A stretch of 64,000 nucleotides of DNA from Rhodococcus triatomae BKS 15-14 (GCA_000341795.1 AODO01000012.1:186001-250000); one strand, 5' to 3'. Shown: positions 53,421 through 61,749, counted from the first letter of the stretch. Numbers and translations are program-made. Notes: generated by a model from the sequence alone, not told the origin.

Positions 53421-53579
53421 ATGGCCGAGCGCAAGAAGGTGCTGCTGCGCCTCGACCCGGCCGTCCACGCCGCGATTGCGAAGTGGGCGGCCGACGACCT
53501 GCGCAGCATCAACGCGCAGCTCGAGTTCGCGCTGCGTCTCGCGCTGGAGCAGGCGGGCCGGTCACCGAAATCGGACTGA
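53421..53579 (+). CDS. Arc-type ribbon-helix-helix protein (HicB-like antitoxin family)
   Basis: A 52-residue protein: basic start, beta-strand VLLRLDPAVHAAI, then helix AKWAADDLRSINAQLEFALRLAL. This is the Arc/HicB-type fold, where strand residues contact DNA as a dimer. It starts six bases after the SPFH stop and has no toxin partner. It could be the repressor that binds the dyad at 52500-52527, which would make the pair autoregulated. Confidence 0.8.
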   Translation: MAERKKVLLRLDPAVHAAIAKWAADDLRSINAQLEFALRLALEQAGRSPKSD

Positions 53580-53627
53580 CCGGGCCGCCCGCCGGGGCGA
53601 GCGCCCCGAGCCGGGATCGGCGACGTC

Positions 53628-54494
53628 TCACCGGCCCGAGGCGCGGGCCAGCGTCAGCATCCGCTCCTCGATCGTCGCTCGCACCTCCTCCAGCTCGGCG
53701 TCGATCCCCGCTGCGGTCAGGGCGGCGCTCAGGTCACGTTCGTCCGTGTCGGGAACCCGGATCGCGCGACCCGACAGGATCACCGGGATGCCGGCGTCGT
53801 TCAGCGCGGCGAAGGCCCGGCCCCAGTCCGCGCAGTGCACGGCGACGGTGTGGGTGTCCCCGACGATCGCGTCCTCGTCACCCGACGCCACCAGTCGTCC
53901 CTCGGCCATCAGCAGCAGGCGGTCGCACTGCTGGGCCTCCTCCATGTAGTGCGTGGTGACGAGTACCCCCGCGCCGCGGTCGGCCTGTTCCCGGATGGTG
54001 TCCCACAGGCGTGCCCGTGACAGGGCGTCCACCCCCGAGGTCGGCTCGTCGAGGATCAGCGCCTCCGGAGTGTGCGCAAGAGCCACCACGAACGCGACCT
54101 GACGTTGCGAGCCGAGTGGGAGGTCGCCGACGAGGGTGTTCGCGTGTGCGGCGAGACCTGCCGGGAGGGTGGGACGGGGCACCCCATAGGATTCGGCGCT
54201 GAACTGCAGGTTTTCCGCGACTGTCATGTCCCGGTACAGGCCGAGGTTCTGTGGGACGTACCCGAGGCGGGCGCGCCGTTGGAGGTCCGGGGGTCCGTCG
54301 AACAAGGTGACCTCGCCCGCCGAGGGTGCGAGGAGTCCGAGCACCATGCGGATCAACGTGGTCTTGCCTGCCCCGTTGGCGCCGAGGAGGCCGACGACCT
54401 CGCCCGCGCTCACCTCGATGTCGACCGAGTCCACCGCCGTGAACGATCCGAAACGGCGCGTCGCGGAACGCGCGCTCAGGATCCGCTCGCTCAT
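53628..54494 (-). CDS. ABC exporter ATPase (second half of a YbhF-like pair)
   Basis: A 288-residue ATPase. Walker A GANGAGKTT is near residue 38, the Q-loop is GYVPQNLGLYRDMTV, and Walker B LILDEPTSGVD is followed by TTHYMEEAQQCD. The signature region reads LPLGSQRQVAFVVAL, a degenerate version of LSGGQ. It resembles the C-terminal ATPase of YbhF/RbbA, which in E. coli is fused to a first ATPase. Here that partner is the separate upstream gene, overlapping by four bases. It probably works with the permease at 55330-56391. Confidence 0.9.
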   Translation of the reverse strand: MSERILSARSATRRFGSFTAVDSVDIEVSAGEVVGLLGANGAGKTTLIRMVLGLLAPSAGEVTLFDGPPDLQRRARLGYVPQNLGLYRDMTVAENLQFSAESYGVPRPTLPAGLAAHANTLVGDLPLGSQRQVAFVVALAHTPEALILDEPTSGVDALSRARLWDTIREQADRGAGVLVTTHYMEEAQQCDRLLLMAEGRLVASGDEDAIVGDTHTVAVHCADWGRAFAALNDAGIPVILSGRAIRVPDTDERDLSAALTAAGIDAELEEVRATIEERMLTLARASGR

Positions 54495-55333
54495 GACGCG
54501 GTCCGCATGCTGCGGGACAGTGACGCCGCGATGACGATGTCCTCCAGGTCGGGTTCGACACGGGGTGCATCGGTGTCCACCGACCCCGACGGCCAGTACT
54601 CGTGGCGTTCCCGTCCACGCCGCCACGACCAGTCGCGGCGCACCGGATCCGGGCTGCGGGTCACGGTGCCCGTGAACCCCGAGCGCACGTCGTCGTACGA
54701 GCCCTGGACCAGAACCTGGCCGGAGTCCAGCACGACGAGATGGGCGGCGCGCTCGGCCTCGTCGAGGTACGTGGTGGACATGATCACCCCGGATCCCTGT
54801 GCAGCGGCCTCGGACACCATGCGCCACAGGTCGATTCGACTCACCGGGTCGACCCCGGTGCTCGGTTCGTCGAGGATCACCAGGGATGGGTGGTGGATCA
54901 TCGCCATTGCGGCGCCGAGCTTGCGTCGCATGCCCCCGGACAGGGCGGACGCCTGTCGATCGGCGGCGCTGGTGAGTCCGCAGCGTTCGACGAGTTCGTC
55001 TCGCCGGGAACGTAATTCGCGGCCCCTGAGGCCGTAGGCCCCGCCGACGAAGTCGAGGTTCTGGCGCACGGTCAGAGCGGCCCAGCTCCCGGGTCCGGCC
55101 GGCAGGAAGCCCATGCGGTTCTTGTCGGGGGAGGTCACGGTGCCCGCGCCGGGGACGATCTCGCGCGCGAATGCACGTAGCAGCGTTGTCTTTCCGGCGC
55201 CGTCGCCGCCGACCACCGCGACGACCGCGCCGGCCGGGACGGTGACGCTCACCCCGGCCAACGCCGCCCGCCTGCCGAACCGGACCGTGACGTCGCGCGC
55301 CTCGGCGATCGTGGCCGCCGCCGTCGTGGTCAC
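54491..55333 (-). CDS. ABC exporter ATPase (first half of a YbhF-like pair)
   Basis: A 280-residue ATPase with the unusual Walker A VGGDGAGKTT, an Asp where Asn or Ser is typical. The same substitution is found in the N-terminal ATPase of YbhF-type proteins. Signature LSGGMRRKLGAAMAM, Walker B LVILDEPSTGVDPVSR and switch STTYLDEAERA are present. GTG 55333 gives a sensible N-terminus and overlaps the permease stop; its own stop overlaps the next ATPase start. The operon is therefore permease-ATPase-ATPase. Confidence 0.9.
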   Translation of the reverse strand: MTTTAAATIAEARDVTVRFGRRAALAGVSVTVPAGAVVAVVGGDGAGKTTLLRAFAREIVPGAGTVTSPDKNRMGFLPAGPGSWAALTVRQNLDFVGGAYGLRGRELRSRRDELVERCGLTSAADRQASALSGGMRRKLGAAMAMIHHPSLVILDEPSTGVDPVSRIDLWRMVSEAAAQGSGVIMSTTYLDEAERAAHLVVLDSGQVLVQGSYDDVRSGFTGTVTRSPDPVRRDWSWRRGRERHEYWPSGSVDTDAPRVEPDLEDIVIAASLSRSMRTAS

Positions 55334-56391
55334 TGTGCCGCCACGTCGGGGTCGTCGGTACGGGCGCGCCGGGGTGTGACGTTCGGCGCGAGATCGCGGC
55401 GGAACCGCAGTGTGGCGCCCGTGAACACGACGACGGCCATCACGGTCAGGATCAGCAACGGCAGCCACAGCGTGGCAAGGGGTGCGCCGCGGAGCATGAC
55501 GCCCTGCGAGATCATCGTGAAGTAGGTCAGAGGCAGCAGATAGCCGATCCAGCGAACCCCGGCGGCCATCGCGTCCAGTGGAAAGATCATGCCCGACAGC
55601 AGGATCTGTGGCATGAGGAACAGGAACGCCAGCTGGATCGCCTGACCGGTGGTCTGTGACACCGTCGAGATCAGCACACCGAGTCCGAGGACGACGAACA
55701 GGAAGATCGCCGCACCGAGGGCGAACACGAGAACGTTGCCGTTGAAGGGAACGCCGAAGAGCACCATGCCGAGTCCGGTCACGACAATCATGTCGAGGGC
55801 GGCGAGCAGGAAGTACGGCACGATCTTGCCGAGGATCACCTGGCTCGGCCGAATCGGCATGACCGCCAACTGCTCCAAGGTCCCGGCCTCCCGCTCCCGG
55901 ACCAGTCCGATACTCGTGATGATCGTGCCGATGAACGTGAGGATCAGGCCGATGATCGCGGGCACCATCACCCAGGACGTCTTCAGGTCGGGGTTGTAGA
56001 GGACCTCGGTCTGTACGGAGTCCCCGACCTTGTTGAGTACGGACACGGTCGACTGCGCCGCGAACAGGTTCGACCCGTCGACGAGGGCGACGGCGGGGGA
56101 TCCGGGGTTCGCGGTGAGGATCGCGACGTCGACCTTGTTGTCCCGCAACAGGTTCTCGGCCTCGGTCCGGTCGTACCCGGGTTCGGTGACCGTGACGTCG
56201 AAGTACGCCGGCAGTGACTGCTCGACCTGCGTCGCCGTCGGGCCCGTCACCGCGGCCTTCACCGACGAGACGTAGAAGTTCGCCGCGTAGCCGAAGACCA
56301 CCAGCAGCAGGAGTGGCAGCACGATCAGCATGGCCAGGGTGCGCCGGTCCCGCGCCAACTCGCGGAACTCCTTGACGATCATCGCCCGCAT
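55330..56391 (-). CDS. ABC-2 type permease (YbhR/YhiH-like)
   Basis: A 353-residue exporter permease. One N-terminal helix (residues 21-40) is followed by a large extracytoplasmic domain (41-160) and five C-terminal helices. The conserved segment IGLVREREAGTLEQLAVMPIRPSQVILGKI sits before the third helix. The C-terminal tail is basic. No HlyD-type adaptor gene is adjacent, unlike E. coli ybhGFSR. Substrate (drug, lipid or ion) is unknown. Confidence 0.9.
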   Translation of the reverse strand: MRAMIVKEFRELARDRRTLAMLIVLPLLLLVVFGYAANFYVSSVKAAVTGPTATQVEQSLPAYFDVTVTEPGYDRTEAENLLRDNKVDVAILTANPGSPAVALVDGSNLFAAQSTVSVLNKVGDSVQTEVLYNPDLKTSWVMVPAIIGLILTFIGTIITSIGLVREREAGTLEQLAVMPIRPSQVILGKIVPYFLLAALDMIVVTGLGMVLFGVPFNGNVLVFALGAAIFLFVVLGLGVLISTVSQTTGQAIQLAFLFLMPQILLSGMIFPLDAMAAGVRWIGYLLPLTYFTMISQGVMLRGAPLATLWLPLLILTVMAVVVFTGATLRFRRDLAPNVTPRRARTDDPDVAAQ

Positions 56392-56489
56392 GGACGAAGC
56401 GTAGGAGTGATCGACACGGCGGTCAACGACCGGTGAAGTCTCTCCGCGTCGCGTGGGAGGGGCTCGGCGGCCGGGACATCCGGCGGCCG

Positions 56490-57419
56490 TCAGTCCGGTT
56501 TGCGGCAGACGAAGATCGCGGTACCCGGGAACAGTTGGCCGCGCAACGGACTCCACTGTCCCCATTCACGGTCGAGCCACTCCGGCCAGTCCGGTTCGAC
56601 GATGTCGAGCAGTTCCAGTCCGGCGGCGACGATCTCACGGACCCGGTCGCCGATCGTGCGGTGGTGCTCGACGTAGGTCGGGGTGCCGGACTGGTCCACC
56701 TCGACGTACGGGGTGCGGTCGAAGTACGGGATCGTGGCCGTCAGGCCGGCAGGCCCGGGGTCGTCGGGGAAGATCCACCGCATGGGGTGGTTCACCGCGA
56801 ACACCCACCGCCCACCCGGACGCAGCACACGAGCGACCTCGCGCATGACGAGCGCGGAGTCGGCGACGAAGGGTACGGCACCGAACGCCGAGCAGGCGAT
56901 GTCGAAGCTCGCGTCGGCGAAGGGCAACGACTCGGCGCCCGCCTGGACGAGGGGGACCCGCGGGCCGCCGCGGGCCATCGCCGCGAGTCCCCGGTCGAGC
57001 ATGCCCCGGGAGATGTCCAGTCCGACGGGCCGGGCACCCTCGCCTGCGAGCCACCGGGCACAGGGGGCGGACCCGCACCCGATCTCGAGTACGTCGCGGC
57101 CGGTCACCTCACCGAGCAGCCGCACGTCACCCTCGTGCAGGCCCTCCGGGCACCAGACGAACTCGCCGCCGTCGGAGTCGACCCCCAGGAACTGGCCGTG
57201 GGTGAGGTGGTAGTCGTCGGCGTCGGCGTCCCACCATGCGCGGCTCGCGCGTTCACTCGCTGTCGTGTCCACCCGGGCGCGGCTGAACCCGGTGGTGCCG
57301 AGTGTCGCGTTGGCGGCCGCGTGCCGTTCCCCGTCCGGGTCCGCGGCCGCGGTGGCCGGATGTGACGGGTCGGAGCCTTCGGCGTCGTCGGGCTCGGGGG
57401 TGTGGGGATGCTGCGTCAT
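56490..57419 (-). CDS. Class I SAM-dependent methyltransferase
   Basis: A 309-residue protein. An approximately 50-residue Ala/Asp/Pro-rich disordered leader is followed by a type-11 methyltransferase. Motif I is VLEIGCGSAPCARWL, the acidic loop GLDISRGML, then FDIACSAFGAVPFV and LRPGGRWVFAVNHPM. WWDADADDYHL before the core is typical of a mycobacterial/rhodococcal subgroup. It diverges from rpsA and shares about 190 bases of upstream DNA. Substrate unknown. Confidence 0.9.
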   Translation of the reverse strand: MTQHPHTPEPDDAEGSDPSHPATAAADPDGERHAAANATLGTTGFSRARVDTTASERASRAWWDADADDYHLTHGQFLGVDSDGGEFVWCPEGLHEGDVRLLGEVTGRDVLEIGCGSAPCARWLAGEGARPVGLDISRGMLDRGLAAMARGGPRVPLVQAGAESLPFADASFDIACSAFGAVPFVADSALVMREVARVLRPGGRWVFAVNHPMRWIFPDDPGPAGLTATIPYFDRTPYVEVDQSGTPTYVEHHRTIGDRVREIVAAGLELLDIVEPDWPEWLDREWGQWSPLRGQLFPGTAIFVCRKPD

Positions 57420-57466
57420 GGCGATCAGCACCGTAGCGTCGTGGTGCGGGCGGGTGCCACCCGGGT

Positions 57467-57496
57467 TTGCCCAGCTCGGTTCGTCTCGCGTATCCT
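57467..57496 (+). promoter_or_regulatory. rpsA promoter
   Basis: -35 TTGCCC (57467-57472) and -10 TATCCT (57491-57496) are spaced by 18 bases, a good vegetative promoter for this genome. The expected start near 57503 gives a leader of about 105 bases. Confidence 0.65.
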
Positions 57497-57520
57497 GTCA
57501 GTCGCGAGTGTCCACCGAAC

Positions 57521-57541
57521 GGCCCCTCCGGGGGAGCGGCC
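57521..57541 (+). promoter_or_regulatory. rpsA leader hairpin
   Basis: GGCC-CTCC (57521-57529) pairs with GGAG-GGCC (57533-57541), with one C/C mismatch and a 3-base loop, in the untranslated leader. Ribosomal protein S1 mRNAs are autoregulated in E. coli through leader hairpins, so this may be an S1-binding element. The actual ribosome-binding GGAG (57594-57597) is an unusually long 11 bases from the ATG. Confidence 0.35.
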
Positions 57542-57608
57542 GGTTGTCGCTCGTGAGTCCGACCGAACACAATCAACCGAATCCAATCCCTCCGGAGCAA
57601 TTCACCTA

Positions 57609-59081
57609 ATGCCCTCCACCACCGTCACCTCGCCGCAGGTAGCCGTCAACGACATCGGCTCCGCCGAGGACTTCCTCGCCGCCATCGATGCCACGATCAA
57701 GTACTTCAACGATGGCGACATCGTCGAAGGCACCATCGTCAAGGTCGATCGCGACGAGGTCCTGCTCGACATCGGTTACAAGACCGAAGGCGTCATCCCT
57801 TCCCGTGAGCTCTCCATCAAGCACGACGTCGACCCCAACGAGGTCGTCTCCGTGGGCGATGAGGTCGAGGCTCTCGTCCTCACCAAGGAGGACAAGGAAG
57901 GCCGCCTGATCCTGTCGAAGAAGCGTGCTCAGTACGAGCGTGCTTGGGGCACCATCGAGGAGCTCAAGGAGAAGGACGAGGCCGTCAAGGGCACCGTCAT
58001 CGAGGTCGTCAAGGGCGGCCTGATCCTCGACATCGGTCTGCGTGGCTTCCTGCCCGCGTCGCTCGTCGAGATGCGTCGTGTCCGCGACCTCCAGCCGTAC
58101 GTCGGCAAGGAGATCGAGGCCAAGATCATCGAGCTCGACAAGAACCGCAACAACGTCGTTCTGTCGCGCCGCGCATGGCTCGAGCAGACCCAGTCCGAGG
58201 TTCGCAGCGAGTTCCTGCACCAGCTCCAGAAGGGCCAGGTCCGCAAGGGCGTCGTGTCCTCCATCGTCAACTTCGGCGCGTTCGTCGATCTCGGCGGTGT
58301 CGACGGCCTGGTGCACGTCTCCGAGCTGTCCTGGAAGCACATCGACCACCCGTCCGAGGTCGTCGAGGTCGGCAACGAGGTCACCGTCGAGGTTCTCGAC
58401 GTCGACCTGGACCGCGAGCGTGTCTCCCTGTCGCTGAAGGCGACGCAGGAGGACCCGTGGCGTCAGTTCGCCCGCACCCACGCGATCGGTCAGATCGTTC
58501 CGGGCAAGGTCACCAAGCTCGTTCCGTTCGGCGCCTTCGTTCGCGTCGAGGAGGGCATCGAGGGCCTGGTTCACATCTCCGAGCTGGCCGAACGCCACGT
58601 CGAGGTCCCGGACCAGGTTGTCGCGGTCGGCGACGACGCGATGGTCAAGGTCATCGACATCGACCTCGAGCGTCGCCGGATCTCGCTGTCCCTCAAGCAG
58701 GCCAACGAGGACTACAACGCCGAGTTCGATCCGTCGAAGTACGGCATGGCCGACAGCTACGACGAGCAGGGCAACTACATCTTCCCCGAGGGCTTCGATC
58801 CCGAGACCAACGAGTGGCTCGAGGGCTTCGACAAGCAGCGTGAAGAGTGGGAGTCCCGGTACGCCGAGGCCGAGCGTCGCCACAAGATGCACACCGCTCA
58901 GATGGAGAAGATGGCTGCCGACGAGGCTGCCGAGGCTGCGGCCGGTGCTTCGGGCACCAACTACTCCTCCGAATCCGGTGCCGGCGAGGGTCAGCCCGCT
59001 GCCGCGTCCGAGGCCGGCGGCTCGCTGGCCAGCGACGCCCAGCTCGCCGCGCTCCGCGAGAAGCTGTCCGGCAACGCCTGA
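57609..59081 (+). CDS. rpsA: 30S ribosomal protein S1
   Basis: A 490-residue protein with four S1 RNA-binding repeats (about residues 36-105, 123-188, 209-277 and 294-363). Each has the G-x-V/I-x-G-F/I-L/F-V core: DGDIVEGTIVKV, KGTVIEVVKGGLILDIG, RKGVVSSIVNFGAFVDLG and PGKVTKLVPFGAFVRVE. Then comes an Ala/Glu/Ser-rich C-terminal tail without folded motifs. Length is like mycobacterial RpsA. It ends in a very strong terminator and has its own promoter. Confidence 0.98.
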   Translation: MPSTTVTSPQVAVNDIGSAEDFLAAIDATIKYFNDGDIVEGTIVKVDRDEVLLDIGYKTEGVIPSRELSIKHDVDPNEVVSVGDEVEALVLTKEDKEGRLILSKKRAQYERAWGTIEELKEKDEAVKGTVIEVVKGGLILDIGLRGFLPASLVEMRRVRDLQPYVGKEIEAKIIELDKNRNNVVLSRRAWLEQTQSEVRSEFLHQLQKGQVRKGVVSSIVNFGAFVDLGGVDGLVHVSELSWKHIDHPSEVVEVGNEVTVEVLDVDLDRERVSLSLKATQEDPWRQFARTHAIGQIVPGKVTKLVPFGAFVRVEEGIEGLVHISELAERHVEVPDQVVAVGDDAMVKVIDIDLERRRISLSLKQANEDYNAEFDPSKYGMADSYDEQGNYIFPEGFDPETNEWLEGFDKQREEWESRYAEAERRHKMHTAQMEKMAADEAAEAAAGASGTNYSSESGAGEGQPAAASEAGGSLASDAQLAALREKLSGNA

Positions 59082-59110
59082 CACCATCACCCGTAATCGG
59101 GTGTGAGCTA

Positions 59111-59150
59111 CGAAGGCCCCGGTCCTGCAATTGCAGGGCCGGGGCCTTCG
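59111..59150 (+). terminator. rpsA terminator
   Basis: CGAAGGCCCCGG (59111-59122) pairs with CCGGGGCCTTCG (59139-59150). A T/G wobble is followed by the perfect inner palindrome CCTGCAATTGCAGG, giving a 40-base near-perfect hairpin. Confidence 0.9.
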
Positions 59151-59182
59151 GCAATGGTCGGGGAACGAGTGACCCGAGGGTC

Positions 59183-59428
59183 TCAGCCTCCCTGGCTCGC
59201 GATGGTGTCGTCGAGCATCGCGGCACGTTCGTCCAGGTCGTGGGCGGTGGGATTGGCCGGGTCCGGGAGATCGCGGCGCAGGTCGTCGAGCGTGGTCACC
59301 ACCCAGGACGAGAGCTTCGCGGCCTGGTCGCGCGAGTAGATCTTCGTCTTGCCCTCCTCGAGCACCAATGTGGCGCCCGGTTCGTTGCTGGACAGCAGGG
59401 TGCGCAGGTCGTCAGCTGTGACAGTCAT
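59183..59428 (-). CDS. Conserved small hypothetical protein
   Basis: An 81-residue soluble, acidic protein starting MTVTADDLRTLLSS. It has a beta-strand segment (ATLVLEEGKTKIYS) and helices DDLRRDLPDPANPTAHDLDERAAML. No signal peptide, membrane helix or catalytic motif. The start at 59428 is chosen because the earlier ATG adds a basic leader with no ribosome-binding site. It is convergent with rpsA. Function unknown. Confidence 0.7.
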   Translation of the reverse strand: MTVTADDLRTLLSSNEPGATLVLEEGKTKIYSRDQAAKLSSWVVTTLDDLRRDLPDPANPTAHDLDERAAMLDDTIASQGG

Positions 59429-59483
59429 GTGTTCACGGTAGAACCGGAGGGCCGGCGTCGCATCCCGCGCAGGCACACCGAAG

Positions 59484-59520
59484 ACGGCGACCCCACCCGA
59501 TGTTCGGGTGGGGTCGCCGT
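59484..59520 (-). terminator. Strong terminator after the 72-residue gene
   Basis: A perfect 17-base-pair stem (59484-59500 with 59504-59520) closed by a 3-base loop. It lies 24 bases past the stop of the small gene at 59545-59763. Confidence 0.9.
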
Positions 59521-59544
59521 CGTCGATTCGATGATGCCCGGGGG

Positions 59545-59763
59545 TCAGTTCACGGCGGCAGCACCCGCGGCCCAGGTGCTCTGCATCTCCGCGGTGCGCT
59601 TCCGGATCGCCGCGAAACTGTGACGCGCCGGGCTGAGCATCTGGGTGAACCAGTTACGACGGTGTTCCTGCAGGGCGAGCGCCACCTCGGGGATCAGGAT
59701 GCAGTGCACCCCGTCGACCATGCCAAGACGGTGCCGACCAGGCTGGGGGGAAGTGGTGCGCAT
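59545..59763 (-). CDS. 72-residue hypothetical protein
   Basis: A small basic protein with clear expression signals: AAGGA five bases before ATG 59763 and a perfect 17-base-pair terminator downstream. It contains VHCILIPEVALALQEHRRNWF and a C-terminal AAIRKRTAEMQSTWAAGAAAVN, suggesting helices with a short hydrophobic patch. There is no signal peptide. It lies alone between rpsA and coaE. I recognise no family. Confidence 0.7.
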   Translation of the reverse strand: MRTTSPQPGRHRLGMVDGVHCILIPEVALALQEHRRNWFTQMLSPARHSFAAIRKRTAEMQSTWAAGAAAVN

Positions 59764-59886
59764 GGTGTTCCTTCATCTCGAAGTGGGTGGCCTGGCACGT
59801 CCGCTCGAACATAGCCGACGAACGGGAGATCCCTGGTCATTTGGAGCGGATGTGAAACGAGCGTGTTTGATGACAGACTGGGGAGC

Positions 59887-61110
59887 GTGTTGCGAATCGG
59901 CCTCACAGGAGGCATTGGAGCTGGAAAATCGACCGTCTCACGTATCCTCGGCGATCTCGGGGCCGTCGTCGTGGACGCGGACCTGATTGCGCGCGAGGTC
60001 GTGGAACCGGGAACCCCCGGACTGGCCGCGCTCGCTGACGAGTTCGGTCCGGAGATCCTGCTGCCCGACGGGAAACTCGACCGAGCTGCCCTGGCAGCCA
60101 AGGCGTTCGGCGACGACGCGGCCCGCGGTCGACTCAACGGCATCCTACATCCCCTCATCGGCGCGCGAACCGCGGCTCTCGTCGAGGCGGCTCCTGCGGA
60201 TTCCGTGGTCCTGCAGGACATCCCGCTGCTCGTCGAAGGGCGCATGGGAGCGATGTTCAACCTGGTCGTCGTCGTACACGTCGACGTCGCCGAAAGGGTC
60301 CGGCGTCTGGTCGAACTGCGGGGGATGGAGGAGAGTGACGCGCGAGCACGGATCGCGGCGCAGGCCACCGACGAGCAACGCCGCGCAGCCGCCGATGTGT
60401 GGCTCGACAACAGCGGGTCGGAGGACTCGCTCGATCCGGCCGTGAAGGCCCTGTGGGACCGGCTCCGAACCTACTCCGCCAACATCGCGAATTCGGTTGT
60501 GGCCCGCGGTCTGCCGGCGCTCGTGGAGGCCGACCCCGAGTGGGCGGATCAGGGGCGCAGACTCGTCGAGCGGCTCCGGTTCGTGTGCGCGGCCGACGCG
60601 GTGCGTGTCGATCACATCGGCTCGACCGCAGTGCCGGGACTCGCGGCGAAGGACGTGATCGACCTCCAGATCACCGTGGACAGCCTCGACACCGCGGACG
60701 CACTCGCGGATCGCCTCGCGCAAGCGGGATTTCCCCGTGTGGACGCGGTCACCGCGGACGACCCCAAGCCGGCGTACGGTATCGGCGGGGAAGCCGACCC
60801 GTCGTTGTGGGACAAGCGGTTCCACGCCTCGGCCGACCCCGGTCGGCCGGCGAACGTCCACATCCGTGTCGACGGGTGGCCGGGACAGCGGTTCGCACTG
60901 TCCTTCCGGGACTGGCTGCGGGCCGAACCGGGCGAGCGGGCCGACTATCTGGCGATCAAGCGCACGGCTGCCGAGAGCGCGTCAGGGGTGTCGGACGCGG
61001 TGGCCGCGACCGAGCGCTACCTGGAGGTGAAGACGCCGTGGTTCGACGGCGCCCACTCGAGGGTCGAGAAGTGGATCGAGGACACGGGATGGACGCCGGA
61101 CGTCGGGTGA
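59887..61110 (+). CDS. coaE: Dephospho-CoA kinase fused to GrpB (UPF0157) domain
   Basis: A 407-residue fusion. Residues 1-200 are CoaE, the last step of CoA synthesis, with P-loop GGIGAGKS (8-15), DADLIAREVV and VVLQDIPLLVE. Residues 215-400 are a GrpB/UPF0157 domain (VDHIGSTAVPGLAAKDVIDLQI; RPANVHIRVDGWPGQRFALSFRDWL). The same fusion exists in M. tuberculosis CoaE (Rv1631), where the C-terminal half is thought to help folding or stability. GTG 59887 starts MLRIGLTGG. Confidence 0.97.
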   Translation: MLRIGLTGGIGAGKSTVSRILGDLGAVVVDADLIAREVVEPGTPGLAALADEFGPEILLPDGKLDRAALAAKAFGDDAARGRLNGILHPLIGARTAALVEAAPADSVVLQDIPLLVEGRMGAMFNLVVVVHVDVAERVRRLVELRGMEESDARARIAAQATDEQRRAAADVWLDNSGSEDSLDPAVKALWDRLRTYSANIANSVVARGLPALVEADPEWADQGRRLVERLRFVCAADAVRVDHIGSTAVPGLAAKDVIDLQITVDSLDTADALADRLAQAGFPRVDAVTADDPKPAYGIGGEADPSLWDKRFHASADPGRPANVHIRVDGWPGQRFALSFRDWLRAEPGERADYLAIKRTAAESASGVSDAVAATERYLEVKTPWFDGAHSRVEKWIEDTGWTPDVG

Positions 61111-61120
61111 ACACCCGACG
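61101..61120 (+). terminator. Terminator overlapping the coaE stop
   Basis: CGTCGGGTG and CACCCGACG form a perfect 9-base inverted repeat separated by AA. In RNA the stem is likely CGTCGGG/CCCGACG with a TGAACA loop. It overlaps the coaE stop and faces the end of the DUF402 gene. Confidence 0.7.
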
Positions 61121-61134
61121 CGGGGCAGAGCGCG

Positions 61135-61638
61135 TCAGCGCCAGCTGACCGGCATCCCTTCCGCCGCCAGCCACGCGTCCAGGTCGTGGCCGTGGGCGGC
61201 GATTCCGTCCACGGCCCGGGTCGCCACCGTGATGGCCTGTTCGGCGGTGGCTGCGTCGAGATACCCGGAGGTGTGCGCGGCGAGGAGTTCGTCGACGTCC
61301 AGCAGTTCGGTGTCACGGCCCGTGCGCACGACGAGGTCGAGGTAGTGATCGACGGACCGCCACACCGGCTGGCCGGCGGAGAATTCACCGATGTCGACGT
61401 ATCTGTCCTGGTCGCGGGCGTGGTACGGGTGATAGTGGAAGATCGACGCACGGAGCCCGAGGTCGGGTAACAGCCAGGACTCCAGGTAGTGGAAGTGTGG
61501 GTGGTCCGAGTGCCGGGCCATGTACAGGCCCCACGGCTCGACTCGGTAGTGCTCGACCGGACGCACGAATCCCTTCGGGTCGGTGTTGGTGAGATCCGAG
61601 AGGTCGAAGGCTTCCTTCTTCGGCGGGTGCACGTGCAT
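61135..61638 (-). CDS. DUF402 family protein
   Basis: A 167-residue protein. It has [43 protein letters not shown] and [25 protein letters not shown]. These match the beta-rich DUF402 fold (related proteins are nucleoside di/triphosphatases). The same gene lies between coaE and uvrB in mycobacteria. The C-terminus adds helices rich in Asp and Ala. Activity is untested here, and nucleotide phosphatase is a family-level guess. Confidence 0.85.
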   Translation of the reverse strand: MHVHPPKKEAFDLSDLTNTDPKGFVRPVEHYRVEPWGLYMARHSDHPHFHYLESWLLPDLGLRASIFHYHPYHARDQDRYVDIGEFSAGQPVWRSVDHYLDLVVRTGRDTELLDVDELLAAHTSGYLDAATAEQAITVATRAVDGIAAHGHDLDAWLAAEGMPVSWR

Positions 61639-61736
61639 GGCAGGAACCTACCGTCCGACTCGTGGACCGACATCCCGCGGCCGGACGCGGCGCCCTTCGT
61701 GACGCCGGGCGCACCGGGCTTGTCGGACCGTGCGCC

Positions 61737-61742
61737 TACCCT
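61737..61742 (+). promoter_or_regulatory. -10 box of the leaderless uvrB promoter
   Basis: TACCCT ends seven bases before the uvrB ATG. No ribosome-binding site intervenes. Confidence 0.4.
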
Positions 61743-61749
61743 GGTGTGC

